Origin: Boswellia sacra
Taxonomy: Eukaryota > Streptophyta > Magnoliopsida > Sapindales > Burseraceae
Direction of reading: 5' to 3'
Length of the DNA: 64,000 bases
Assembly: GCA_013180625.2 (NCBI GenBank)
Contig: SNVD02012234.1
Coordinates: 310,001 to 374,000, forward strand
Shown here: piece after piece, positions 48,961 through 63,305 of the stretch
How the letters are laid out: each line of letters starts with the position of its first letter
How positions within the stretch are numbered: position 1 is the first letter of the stretch
Translations under genes and position numbers: made by a program
Notes under the pieces: generated by a model
The model's input: the letters and a program-made list of their open reading frames with translations, nothing else
What the model was told of the DNA's origin: nothing
Databases searched by the model: none

Positions 48961-51810
48961 TCATAAAGTGGAACTAGGTTTCGACAAGTCTGACGATTAT
49001 GCCCGACACTTCCACACCACCCGCAATTTCGAGACGAGCTAGACTCACCAATGGAAAGGATTCAATTCCTCCGAGGACGATAGGCTGGTCTCCTCATGAC
49101 TGGCGGTAGAACAACTCTGCTGCGTACCTCCTTAGGAATTATCCAATCCTCACGAACTCTAACAGGAACAACTGACACAGCATACGCATATAATAATGTT
49201 TCAGTTGTATACCAATGGACATAATACTCATGGCACGTCAGAAGGTTCGTACGTTTGCAAATAGCTAATACATGTGCACATGAAAGCTGGTCAAGATCAA
49301 ACACCCTGCATATATATGTCCGAGCATGCATGTCAATGACGTTGACACGGTCGTTGCCTCTCACCTCGTACATAGTTAGAGAAATACCACTAACCCTAAT
49401 ACGTTCGCCTTCCTTCAAACGCTACTCTATCAACTTGTTAGCCCATAGCAAGAGATGTAATTCTGAGTTAGTAAATAACTGTCGATGCTTGTGAACCAAA
49501 GTTCATCGGCAATAATCTGTTAACAATGTAACCGAAAGGAATCTCACATGCCGCAAGCAGCTGTTCATCGACTCAGCAATATTTGTTGTCATTATGTTAT
49601 ACCGTCGATCATGAAATTGTGAACATGCCTATTTATCGACTCTGATTTCTCGAAGATAAATGGCTACTACAGGCATATAAGATTCAATTTGCCACATATG
49701 ATAGTTGAAATCAGCATAGTGATATGTCCTTGCAGCTCATGAGTATATATCCAACAAAATCTTATCCTTGAAAGTTGCCTTCAAGTTGTCCTTCAGATGA
49801 TGAGTGCACAATCCATGCAGTGCATGAGAAAAAAACTTCTACAAAAGCTCGTTCAATGCTACAATGACGATTAGAAATGAAAACAAGATCTCGGACATTT
49901 CGTACTACATGATCACGCAACTGTCTCATGAACCAGTTCCATGACTCATCATTTTCAGAATGCCCAACTCCAAATGCCAATGTGTATATTTGTTTATTTC
50001 CATCTGTACAAGAAGCCAAAAAAATGTACCTCTATATTCCCTTTCAGAAAAGATCCATTAACTACGATAACTGGCCTGATTGACGATGTAAATCTAGCAA
50101 TAGAAGCCCTTATACTTATGAAAAAGTATTTAAACTGGTTGTTGTCATCAGTTTCTAAAGTCGTTTTGGTCCCCGAGTTTGCTTTCTAAATCATATACAT
50201 GTACTGGGGGAGTAGTGTGAATAATTCCTCATGAGATCCGTGAAGTTCTTGCAAAGCTGTGTCCTTTGCCCTCCATGCCTTGTTGTATGTGATATTAACA
50301 CCCAATGACTCCTGAACATCAAACATAATATCCTTCGGACGATATATTCTCGATGCCCAATGAATTTGCTCTTAATATGTTTGTCAATGACATGTGCAGT
50401 TGTCTGTTTGTGATTTGGGTGAAGTCTGGCTCCAAAACAAGTGTGATGGTTCTTATACTTTTTCACTTGAAAGAAATGTGAATCGACTACCTTTGTGGCA
50501 CGTAAACGCCATTTACAAGATTCAACATGACATAAAACTTCAAACCTCATTGCGTTGGAGTTCCTCACCTTGAATTGAAAGTTGCGTCTTAATGCCAAAT
50601 TTGATAACTTCTCACGAAGCTTGGTTTTGTTGTTAAACATTTACTCAACTGCAACCTCAATCCCATCAACATCATTGCCAACTGCGGATGATGAATGCAC
50701 AATAGGCGGTATTCACCTAAATGTGTTAGCCCGATGGTTGTTATTTTCAGAGCCCAAATCAGCTTCTTCATGTATAGAATTTACATCCATTCTCGGCTCA
50801 TTATTTGACCCCGGATCTTGTTGATGTCCGTATAGTAGAGGCGTAGGTGTAGAGTGATTTGGAGAAGAAATGGTAAACGACACATCCTAGTTCACATCAT
50901 TCAAGATCTCCGTCTGTTCATCATTATCAAAATATGAATCGTTTGCATCCTGCCCATCAATAATAAAATCATTCAAACCTTCACCCAAATCTTCAATATG
51001 AATAGTACAATCATCATTCTCATCGTCACCATGCTCACTAACATCATCACTACCATCATCATAATCTTCATCACCACCATCGTCATCATTAACATCATCA
51101 CTGGCATTATTAACATCAATATTGCCTAAATTCTCAAACTCTCTAATGCTATCTCGATGACGTCCTAATCTCGATGGCATTGATGGGGGCACCACTTCCT
51201 TATTTTCATCTAACACCCCAACTGACTCATGCCCTGCATGTCCTGAATATTGCTCAAACTCACTGCCAACGTCATCATTGAATTGTGGTTGTGCATAAAC
51301 AGGAGTTGACTCACTTAATTGGTTGCTTCCACTTGCTGAGCGAAACAAAGAGGGATGAGAAGAACTTTGTCGCCTTCGTACTGTATCAGATCCTGACCTC
51401 TGTCTTTGCTTCTCCCTATCTTCAACTTTGACAATTAATAGTGTCTATGACTGTTGGTCCTCCAAACAATATTGTATAAAATGGTGTCTATGACTGTTGG
51501 TCCTTCAAACAATGTTGTATAAAAAAACAAATATCTTTGTCAGTCTCAATAGGAGTCGGCATTGGCATAACACCCTTAAAAGTAAATTGAACCTCTAAAG
51601 TCATGTTATGCTTACGAAGATCCTAACCCATTTCAGTACTAATACAGTCAACCAACTCATTATAGGTCGCACACCTACGAATTATCAATGGCTTAGCCCT
51701 CCCACCAGTGTACAAATAACCACCATTCTCTTGCATAATCAAGAACAATTGTATAGAATCAATATGCGTAAAGTTTTCATATCCTGCATGATAGAGACAT
51801 ATCATATAAG
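48960..51810 (-). pseudogene. mudrA: mudrA-type Mutator transposase, decayed
   Basis: Parts appear in the canonical order on the minus strand. An N-terminal PB1-like segment is at 51805-51623 (GGYLYTGGRAKPL, TYNELVD), then an acidic linker at 51348-50887. The DNA-binding domain is at 50640-50191 (FQFKVRNSNAMRFEVLC, CKWRLRA, HHTC). The MULE catalytic core is at about 50080-49560 (RPVIVVNGSF, TDGNKQIYTLAFG, ISNRHCSIERAF, NIAESMNSC). A SWIM finger is at 49330-49260 (CRVFDLDQLSCAHVLA) and a CCHC knuckle near 49000 (CGWCGSVGHNRQTC). Several stops (including 50641-50643 and 50887-50889), frameshifts and a 43-bp tandem duplication at 51441-51526 destroy the frame. Two catalytic Asp positions are now Asn (codons 50057-50059 and 49870-49872), and the first SWIM Cys is Tyr. 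The element could not move itself. Confidence 0.9.
51441..51526. repeat. 43-bp tandem duplication inside mudrA
   Basis: Copies start GTGTCTATGACTGTTGGTCC at 51441 and 51484. They differ at two or three bases. The unit length is not a multiple of three, so the duplication shifts the transposase frame. Confidence 0.85.
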
Positions 51811-51894
51811 ATCCGTGGACAAAAAATCATTACGAAATTGCTTAAATAAGTCACAAAAACAACAATTCTACTCAAACGCTTGACATATCTCGAC

Positions 51895-52105
51895 GATCGA
51901 CACTCGACGCACGACACTCGACGTACCACACTCGATACACAAACTTGACACACAAACTCGACTAAATACACATCCGACAATTGACGCAGTCGACACTGCA
52001 CTCAACGCACTAACTCGACACTCGACCGTAAACTCGACACAATCCCTCGACACTCGACATGACTCCTCGACATGTCGAGAGTCGGTCTTATATATCCGAC
52101 ATATA
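51895..52105. repeat. Right subterminal array, inverted relative to the left one
   Basis: Units such as CGACACTCGACGCACGACAC and CTCGACACTCGAC are packed along the transposase leader side. They are the complement of the GTCGAGTGTCG units of the left array, so the element ends mirror each other beyond the TIRs. Confidence 0.85.
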
Positions 52106-52477
52106 GAGTGATATCGCTCGATAAATCGTGTCTTTTTCCCCGTCAACTGCGATATTAGATTTGCTCTACTATTTGCAATTTTCAGTAAATTTTGACAAAA
52201 ACCGAACTATCTCTAAGCTTAGTTCATATACATATCCCTATTTTAAGCTACATAATGTGATTGACAACTATGAATACAAAAAATAATGAAAACATTATAA
52301 CCTGCTTCAACATTCTTGCGCCATTTAGAGAGAGATTATGGAGAGTTTGTCTTACATTGTTGCTCAGCTTCAACTCTAAGATTAAACAATGAGATGAAAT
52401 GAAACAAAGGTGTTGAAGAGTGTTTCGGACAGTGGAGGAATGAGTGACGATGCTTCTTTTTTCTTTCTTATCAACAA
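52106..52477. promoter_or_regulatory. mudrA upstream leader within the right element end
   Basis: This unique stretch lies between the right array and the right TIR, upstream of the minus-strand transposase. No open frame was seen. It is the likely position of the transposase promoter. Confidence 0.35.
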
Positions 52478-52597
52478 TGAATAATTAAGGATATTTTAGT
52501 CATTTTCTGAAGAAAGTGTCTTTGACATGAAAATATTTCTGGATGTATCTAAATTTCACTAAAGGACTCAAATTTTATCTATTTTTTCAAATTTTCC

Positions 52598-52993
52598 TTT
52601 TTTTTATTTTACCTAAATTTAATTCCTGTTGATTTATTTTTTTGTTATTTAATAAATTTATCTTTAATTTCTCGAATACAAAGATTTAACCGTTCACATA
52701 TTAACAAACTACGTGATCAAATAAAGATGGCCCCTCTCCCGTGATTATTTTTGGGTATTCCTTAGTGAAATTCAACCAAATTACCCAAACGCCCCATAAA
52801 ATTCTTACACCCCCAAGCTTGTCTATCAGCGGGGCGCTTTTAAGAATAAAATTTCCATTCTCGCCTCCATAGTCTTGGAGTCAGAGTAGGCTTTGCTTAA
52901 TTGCTTCTCCCTCCTCGCGGTGGACGATAAAAAAAATCCTGAACTAAGCATTTCAAACTCGTTGCTTTCATTCAAACCTACAAAGTGTTACGT
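52598..52993. promoter_or_regulatory. PORR gene upstream region, cut off by the transposon
   Basis: About 400 bp lies between the element end and the PORR start. CT-rich leader-like sequence is seen around 52880-52920. It is the other half of the divergent intergenic region that is interrupted at 46627. Confidence 0.45.
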
Positions 52994-54616
52994 ATGATCT
53001 TCGAAACCCAGAAGTCAATCTTCTGGTTCTTATCATCACAAACCCTTCTTAAATTCTCCACCAACTCTCTTCACCACCGCCGTTTCATTACCAAAGTTCG
53101 TCTCAAATGGGTCAAAAATCGAGGCCTAGACCACATCATAGATATCGACACAGAACTCAAGGCCGCTTGCCTCTTGAAAGACGCTATCAAGCGCTCTTCT
53201 ACTGGTTTTCTCACTGCTAAGTCTGTCTCTGAATGGCAAAAGCTCCTTGGCCTCACTGTTCCCGTTCTTCGCTTTTTGCGCAGGTTTCTTTTTTTATCTG
53301 CTTGGTGTTTGAATGATAGATTGTATCTTGCTTTTGGAAGCGCTTGTTGAAGTCTTATGAAGTTTTTATATGTTCATAACCCTTCATTTATTTCAATGAA
53401 CTAGGGTTTAGTAATTTGAAATTGTTTTCGTTTGGAACTTATGATGTTGATACTGTTATTGAAATCACAAGAATAGAGTTTTTGTCACAATTGTTATATT
53501 GATAGTGTGGGGAAGAGTTGAAGAATGGTCGTGACTTGTGATGGTGAAATTTTTCATTTCTTTTGCAGGTACCCAACTCTTTTTGAGGAGTTTCCGCATA
53601 GTCGTTATGCAAATTTGCCCTGTTTTCGGTTAACAGATACTGCATTGTTGTTAGATTCACAAGAGCAGAATATACACCAAACTTATGAGAATGATACCAT
53701 GGAGAGGCTTTGTAGAATGCTTATGATGACGAAAAGCCGTACAATACCATTCCTGTCATTACATTCTTTAAAATGGGATCTGGGTTTGCCTGATAATTTT
53801 GAGAAGACACTGATTCCAAAATACCCGGAGGATTTTCGTTTCGTTAGGACCCCAAATGGGGTTTCAGGATTGCGACTTTCACGATGGCATGAAGAATTTG
53901 CAATTTCTGCATTGCAGAAAGAAGCTGTCGGTAGTGAGATTGCTAATGAGTATAGGCAAGTCAAGAGGGGACAAACAGTGTTGGCATTCCCAATGAATTT
54001 CCCGAGGGGATATGGAGCACAGAAGAAGGTGAGAGCATGGATGGAGGAGTTCCAGAAGTTGCCATATATTTCACCATATGATGATTCTAGGCAGATTGAT
54101 CCAAATAGTGATCTCATGGAGAAACGGGCTGTTGGGGTTTTGCATGAGATTTTGAGCTTGACCATTCACAAGAAGACTAAGAGGAACTACTTGAGAAGCT
54201 TGAGAGAGGAACTGAATCTTCCACATAGATTTACTAGATTGTTTACCAGGTATCCAGGGATATTCTATCTATCACTGAAGTGTAAGACAACTACTGTGGC
54301 TCTCAAGGAAGGCTATCAGCGTGGAAGTGTTGTCGATCCTCATCCACTTGTTCGTCTTAGAAAGAAATTTTATCATGTTATGAAAACGGGTCTTCTTTAT
54401 CGTTGTAAAGGTGTGAATATGATACCTCATCAAGACATTTTGCTTGACAACAATGAGGAGAGCGGTAAAGAAAAAGAAGAGTCTGAGGAAGAGATTGGAT
54501 CAGGTGATGAGGGAGAGATTGGATCAGGTGATGAGGGAGAGATTGGATCAGGTGATGAATGCTATGAAGAAACCTCAGAACTGGAGGATGACTCTGACAA
54601 AGGGCGTAATTATTGA
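52994..54616 (+). CDS. PORR-domain organelle RNA-recognition protein, ortholog of At3g58520
   Basis: Two exons (52994-53283, 53569-54616) join in frame through a GT..AG intron (CGCAG|GTTTCT to TTTGCAG|GTACCC) to 445 residues. The first in-frame ATG is 52994; the open frame reaches slightly further upstream only through GTG. The N terminus (LLKFSTNSLHHRRFITK) is basic and Ser/Arg-rich like an organelle transit peptide, probably mitochondrial. The PORR core (about 35-360) has KVRLKWVKNRGLD, LLGLTVPVLRFLRRYPTLFEE, FPMNFPRGYG and RFTRLFTRYPGIFYLSLK. PORR proteins bind organelle group II intron RNA to assist splicing. The C-terminal tail is acidic, with a three-times repeated EIGSGDEG unit (54491-54559). 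The start of the gene is only about 400 bp from the transposon. Confidence 0.93.
54491..54559 (+). repeat. 24-bp in-frame tandem repeat in the PORR tail
   Basis: Units begin at 54491, 54515 and 54539 (GAGATTGGATCAGGTGATGA, plus 4 more). They are identical by eye, and each encodes EIGSGDEG. The copy number is a likely source of length variation. Confidence 0.93.
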
Positions 54617-55332
54617 ACATTAACACACAGTGTTTCTAACTTAATTGAAAAAAGGATGATGATCAACGCTGAAGTGAGTGCTATATTAGATTGCCTTGGA
54701 CAAACAATCATCTTGGAGAATATGCAAAAATTTATGAGAAAAAAATAACTGGATGAATATATCTTCCGAGTAACTGATGGAGAAAGCAGCGACTCATGTT
54801 GGTCGTTCTGCACTCATTTTTTTCTTAAAGAAAATTTGTATAACGTTTGCACCTGTAGCTTCGTACTCGAATCTGACTTCGGACTGGGAACATGAAATTT
54901 TTGTTTGCTGCCTTAATAAGTATTTTCCCCCAGGTTTGCTGCTTTTCAAGCAGGTCAACTGGCGACATCATGTGATTCTCTGGGATTTGATAAATTGGTT
55001 AAAATTTCAAATTTCAGATTGCAGTATAAAATTCAGTGTTTGGATCGACTGTAAAGGTGCTTGGTTGATGATAGCAACATGAGAGCAGTTCGACATTTTT
55101 AACCTTTAGTTGGGCATTTGATCGAAAAACTAAGAAAAAGAAATTATAAGCGTGCCTTGAACAGGTTTCGCTGGTTTCTTTCTTTGCTTATCCTAATTCT
55201 AATTCAGAATCCTTTTATAATCAATTCAATTTACTTAGTTATGATTGGTTGAATTATATGTAATCAATTCATATCAGCCTTTTAATCTAATGATGCAAAC
55301 TAAGATCTCACATTTGACTACAAAAAACAAAA
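54617..55332. other. PORR 3' UTR and downstream DNA
   Basis: No gene. A 101-codon frame at 54777-55082 lacks recognisable domains and overlaps the probable UTR. Confidence 0.4.
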
Positions 55333-56991
55333 GAAAAATTGAAAAAATAGACATAATTAGGGACCTTAGTTGAAATTTAGACACATTTTGAAAAATTTTC
55401 ATGTCATAAATACTTTCTTGGTAAAAAGATTCAAATATCCTTATATAATCAATTTTTTTCTCAAAACCTTATTAATTCCCTCTTCCGACAAAAATAAAGA
55501 ATGTAAGTAAACGAAACAAAGAACAAAGAAACCAGTCACTCTTTTATACACTTCACTGTCTGAAACAACTTCAACAGCTGAAACTGAGCAAATCTAATAA
55601 GAACAACTTTTTTTAATCTCTCTAATTGTGATTTATTTGGTTATTATTCGCTAGATTTGATTTAGTTTTTAGGGAATTTGAATTCGGGATTTGAGTTTCC
55701 GACGGATTTGTGAACTTATTTAGGGATAAATCGAGTGTTATAATGTGATTTTTGTGGTTTGATGCGTATGAAAATCGACGAAACGAGTTGTGAATCTAGT
55801 GTTATATCCGATGAAGAAGACACTCGACACTCGACAACTACCTGTTGAGTCGTGTCGAGTGTTTGTCGAGTGATGAAATGTAGAGTGTCGAGTGTTTGTT
55901 GAGTGGTAAAATGTCGAGTTTCGAGTGTTTATCGAGTGGTGGTGTAGTGTCGAGTATCGGATAATTGTCGAGTGGTGTAGTGTCGAGTGGTGCAGTGTCG
56001 AGTGTTGAAGTGTCGAGTGTCGAATGTTTGTCGAGTGGTGGTGTAGTGACGAGTGATGGTGTAGTGTCGAGTATCAGATAATTGTCGAGTGGTGTAGTGT
56101 CGAGTGGTGCAGTGTCGAGTGTTGAAGTATCGAGTGTCGAGTGTTTGTTGAGTGGTGGTTTAGTGACGAGTGATTGTGTAGTGTCGAGTGTCGAGTTTTT
56201 GTCGAGTGGTAAAATATCGAGTGGTGTAGTGTCGAGTAGTGTAGAGTTGAGTGTCAGATAATTGTCAAGTGTTGTCGAGTGTTGAGTGTCACATTGTGTT
56301 GTGTCGAGTGTCGTCACAACAGCACTTGACACTACCCCACTCGGCACTCGACAAATATTCGACACTCGACATTACACCACTCGACAATTATCCGATACTC
56401 GACACTATACCACCACTCGTCACTACATCACCACTCGATATTTCACCACTCGACAAACACTCGATACTCGATATTACACAACTCGACACGCCTCGACAGG
56501 TACTGGTCGAATGTCGAGTGTCTTCTTCAGCGCGATATAACACTGGATTCAAAACTCGTTTCGTCGATTTTCACACACATCAAACTACAAAAGTCACATA
56601 TAACACTCGATTTATCCATAAACAAGTTCACAAATCCGTCGGAAACTCAAATCTCGAATTCAAATTCCTTAAAAACTAAATCAAATCTAACGAATAACAA
56701 CCAAATAAATCACAATTAGGGACCCTCCATGTCGATGGGTGCTTCTCTATACGTCGTCTTGCTTGATGCTTCTATCCTCAACCGCTGCTCGTGTTGGTTT
56801 GCGTTTCGAGCGGTGTCGATGGGTTTCGGTAATTTTCGTCTGAAGAGAGGGAAATAAGGCTCTGGGAAAAAATTGAATATATAAGGGTAATTAGGTCTTT
56901 TTGTCAAGAAAGTATCTATGGCATGAAAATTTTTCAGGATGTGTCGAAATTTCATTAGGGTCCCTAATTTTGTCTATTTTTCAATTTTCCC
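55333..56991. mobile_element. Non-autonomous Mutator-like element, palindromic, 1.66 kb
   Basis: An AAAAACAAAA duplication flanks it (55323-55332 and 56992-57001). The TIRs (55333-55450 and about 56875-56991) read GAAAAATTGAAAAAATAGAC and, complemented, GGGAAAATTGAAAAATAGAC. Both are clearly related to the TIRs of the 6-kb element (AAATTTAGACACAT, TTTTCATGTCATA, ACTTTCTT). A second pair of inverted arms, 55622-55845 and 56500-56719, also pairs almost throughout. The centre is nearly all TGTCGAGTG units on the left and CACTCGACA units on the right. There is no transposase. The long minus frame 55838-56365 is an LDTTPLD-type repeat translation. Confidence 0.92.
55840..56520. repeat. Central TGTCGAGTG array with a 117-bp higher-order repeat
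   Basis: GTGTCGAGTG-type units run on the plus strand to about 56310, then switch to CACTCGACAC-type to the end. Within the left half a longer block starting CGAGTATC.GATAATTGTCG repeats at 55951 and 56068, a period of 117 bp. The array is the loop and inner stem of the palindrome. Confidence 0.85.
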
Positions 56992-59290
56992 AAAAACAAA
57001 ATTAAGTGAAACACCGGTTTCGCATAATTTCTTGTACCTAAAAACATCCCTTAATCCCACGTAGACATGTAAAAAGGGCTTGGACAGGCACGAGCTTGAC
57101 ATGATCAAATATAAAATCGTACAATACAAGTATGACACGAACATAGATATTATAACAGTATTGTATAATACAAAATGAGGATTAGATGAGATTGAGCTTA
57201 AAAATTTGACACGATGGACCGTATCGACACGAAACACGAAGCATGATAAACACAAATAAGTACGGTTACTTTTTTAATTCTTTTAATAAAATAAGTCTAT
57301 TTTGAATTAAAAGAAATGAATCATTGGATTTGAATGAATATATTAAGGAACCGAGTTGTTTTATTGTAATATTGTAACAATTAAAAGACAAGTAAAATTT
57401 ATTTTCATTCCTTACTTTCTATTTATCTCTCATGCTTTTTATATTCTTAGTTTGCTTGATTCTATACTCCTATTTTACTCCTTCCTATAAATCTCTCTCT
57501 TCCAATATATCTCATAAAATGAATCATTTTCAATCAAAAGAAATGATACAAAATGAGTTTTAACTGTAATAATGGAATTCTCATACTATATTTGAGAATT
57601 ATACTTTTAATTTAAATTATTAATAAAGAATTCAATTTTTTTTTAAGAAATTGACTAGTATCTTTATAATTGTTTAAATTTTAACATTTTTACTTTTAAC
57701 AAAGCAAATGAAATAAATTTTAATCCAAGATAGTAATAATTAATAAAAATAATTTTAAATTGTTATTTATAAATTCTTTGAAAAATTGTAAGGCACTAAA
57801 AGAATTCAATTTGATTTTAATGATAAACCTATTTTTTTCTTAAAAGAAATGTTTAGTACTCTCAAATAAAGAGTTCATTAATCTCTTTAAAATATACGAC
57901 TTTTTAATAAAAATTTAAAAGTTAAAGATAAAAAAATTTTGTACATACCATCAAAATGCCATTGTATTATTTGGGCTAGTATAAAAGGCATGATCCTACA
58001 CGATACAGTCTATTAAGGTCACACCATATGACTATTTATGCTTGACCAAGTACGATACAAATAGTATTATGAGCTCAAAATTTTTAGATAGTACCCACAC
58101 AATACGGTATGTTTTATATGTCGACCATGTAGAAGATACCGTTTTTGATAATGGGACGTTCTCCACATTCAACAGTCCATACAATAACAACATAATGAAC
58201 ACAGTGATCACAATGCTCAACAGTGTTAAGGATTACCATTTTCTGGTTTCCAATCTCTTTTATTGCAGGTAAAGCTCATCCCGTCATATTTATAGCGACT
58301 TATAATTTACAAAATATTGTAAGTGATGTTGTTCATATTTACACACTTACAGCTTTACAGAAGTCAGGTTTCCAACATCCTTACTCCAATAACAGGACCA
58401 AATCCAAGAGAAGACATGAACTTGCCTGCTCTATAATATGCTAGAATTGACAGGTAACCAAGCCTGGAAGATGAAGTTGAATTCGTGCACTAAAAGCTTT
58501 ACAAGATCATCCCAATATATTTCTGTTTAAGTAATTTAATCTTAAACTCAACAGAACAAATTCAGGCATAGGCAAATTCAGACCAGTGCCCAAGTGCTTT
58601 CTCTTAGGCGTTCATAAAAATAAATAAGAAAAACTGTACCATTTCCAACACCTACGATCAAATATTTACACCTGCAAAAATGATTTAATGCTGCTGCAGC
58701 AGTCCATAAAAACAATTGATTTTTGCCAAGCATGCCTCAAGCTAGCCCAATTTCATGAATACAACAGGTCAGGGAAGTTACTCCTATATACACAGGTTGC
58801 AAAAACTCTCGAGTCTCATCTTGTTCCACACGTATGGGAAATAAAACGATACTAACTAAATAATATTATCAAGCAAATGAAGCCACTTGATGTCATATAA
58901 TGTTAATGTGTTGTCAGGACCATAGCATTACCCAACCAATGTAGTAGCAAACTAGCAATGCCCTATTCTCTACATTTCTTCACTTGCAATGTAGTAGCAA
59001 ATAATCTATAAAATACTAAGCAAAGTTCTCTCAGCCATAAACCTAATTTGAAAGTTGCTATTCACCACCAAATTAATCACTGTTAGACCTCTCCCAATGT
59101 CAGTAAGTGATACTTACACCAAAATGTAGCCTCCTCTGCAAAACTGAACAAAGCACTTCCTAGATTAGAACCCAAATCAGATCGAGACGAGAGTCAAAAA
59201 AAATGGAGATGAAATAATCCTTGAATTCTGAAGAAAAAATATATATACTCAAGAGATCAGTAGAAAACATTTCAGTATAAAGTGGGATGC
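56992..59290. other. Intergenic DNA between the convergent PORR and helicase genes
   Basis: A possible hAT-like repeat is annotated at 57066-58128. The rest is AT-rich without recognisable genes. The helicase 3' UTR probably covers about 58950-59290. Confidence 0.45.
57066..58128. mobile_element. Possible hAT-like repeat element
   Basis: The left end GACATGTAAAAAGGGCTTGG and the right end complement GACATATAAAACATACC are similar. The interior holds repeated CACGA/ACGATAC words seen in hAT-like repeats of plants. A weak flanking match (CCACGTA and CCATGTA) might be a decayed duplication. Low confidence on both limits. Confidence 0.35.

Positions 59291-63305
<4,015 letters not shown>

Larger units (their letters stand above)
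46627..52597. mobile_element. Mutator-like element, 6.0 kb, with mudrA and a DUF1985-type gene
   Basis: The terminal inverted repeats are about 120 bp: left 46627-46745, right 52478-52597. Both read inward as GGAAAA.TTG, AAAATAGATAAAATT, AAATTTAGA.ACATCCAGAA, GACACTTTCTTCA and CCTTAATTATTCA. Inside are inverted subterminal arrays of TGTCGAGTG-type repeats (47285-47860 and 51895-52105), a mudrA remnant on the minus strand and a DUF1985-type remnant on the plus strand. The flanks are T-runs on both sides, so a 9-10 bp duplication cannot be fixed. The family is shared with 55333-56991, which has related TIRs. Confidence 0.9.

Noticed and set aside
53525..53568. Start of the PORR protein at the ATG at 53525
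   Set aside because: This would read through intron sequence. Splicing exon 52994-53283 to 53569 gives a continuous PORR domain with proper GT..AG borders.
55950..56120. Possible CRISPR-like array because of regularly repeated short units
   Set aside because: Eukaryotic sequence, irregular spacing, spacers that are themselves repeats, and placement inside a transposon.
55838..56365. Long minus-strand frame rich in LDTTPLD repeats, and the plus frames at 56251-56679
   Set aside because: Translations of the TGTCGAGTG/CACTCGACA array. No start context, no non-repeat domain, and the frames exist only because the unit spacing avoids stops.
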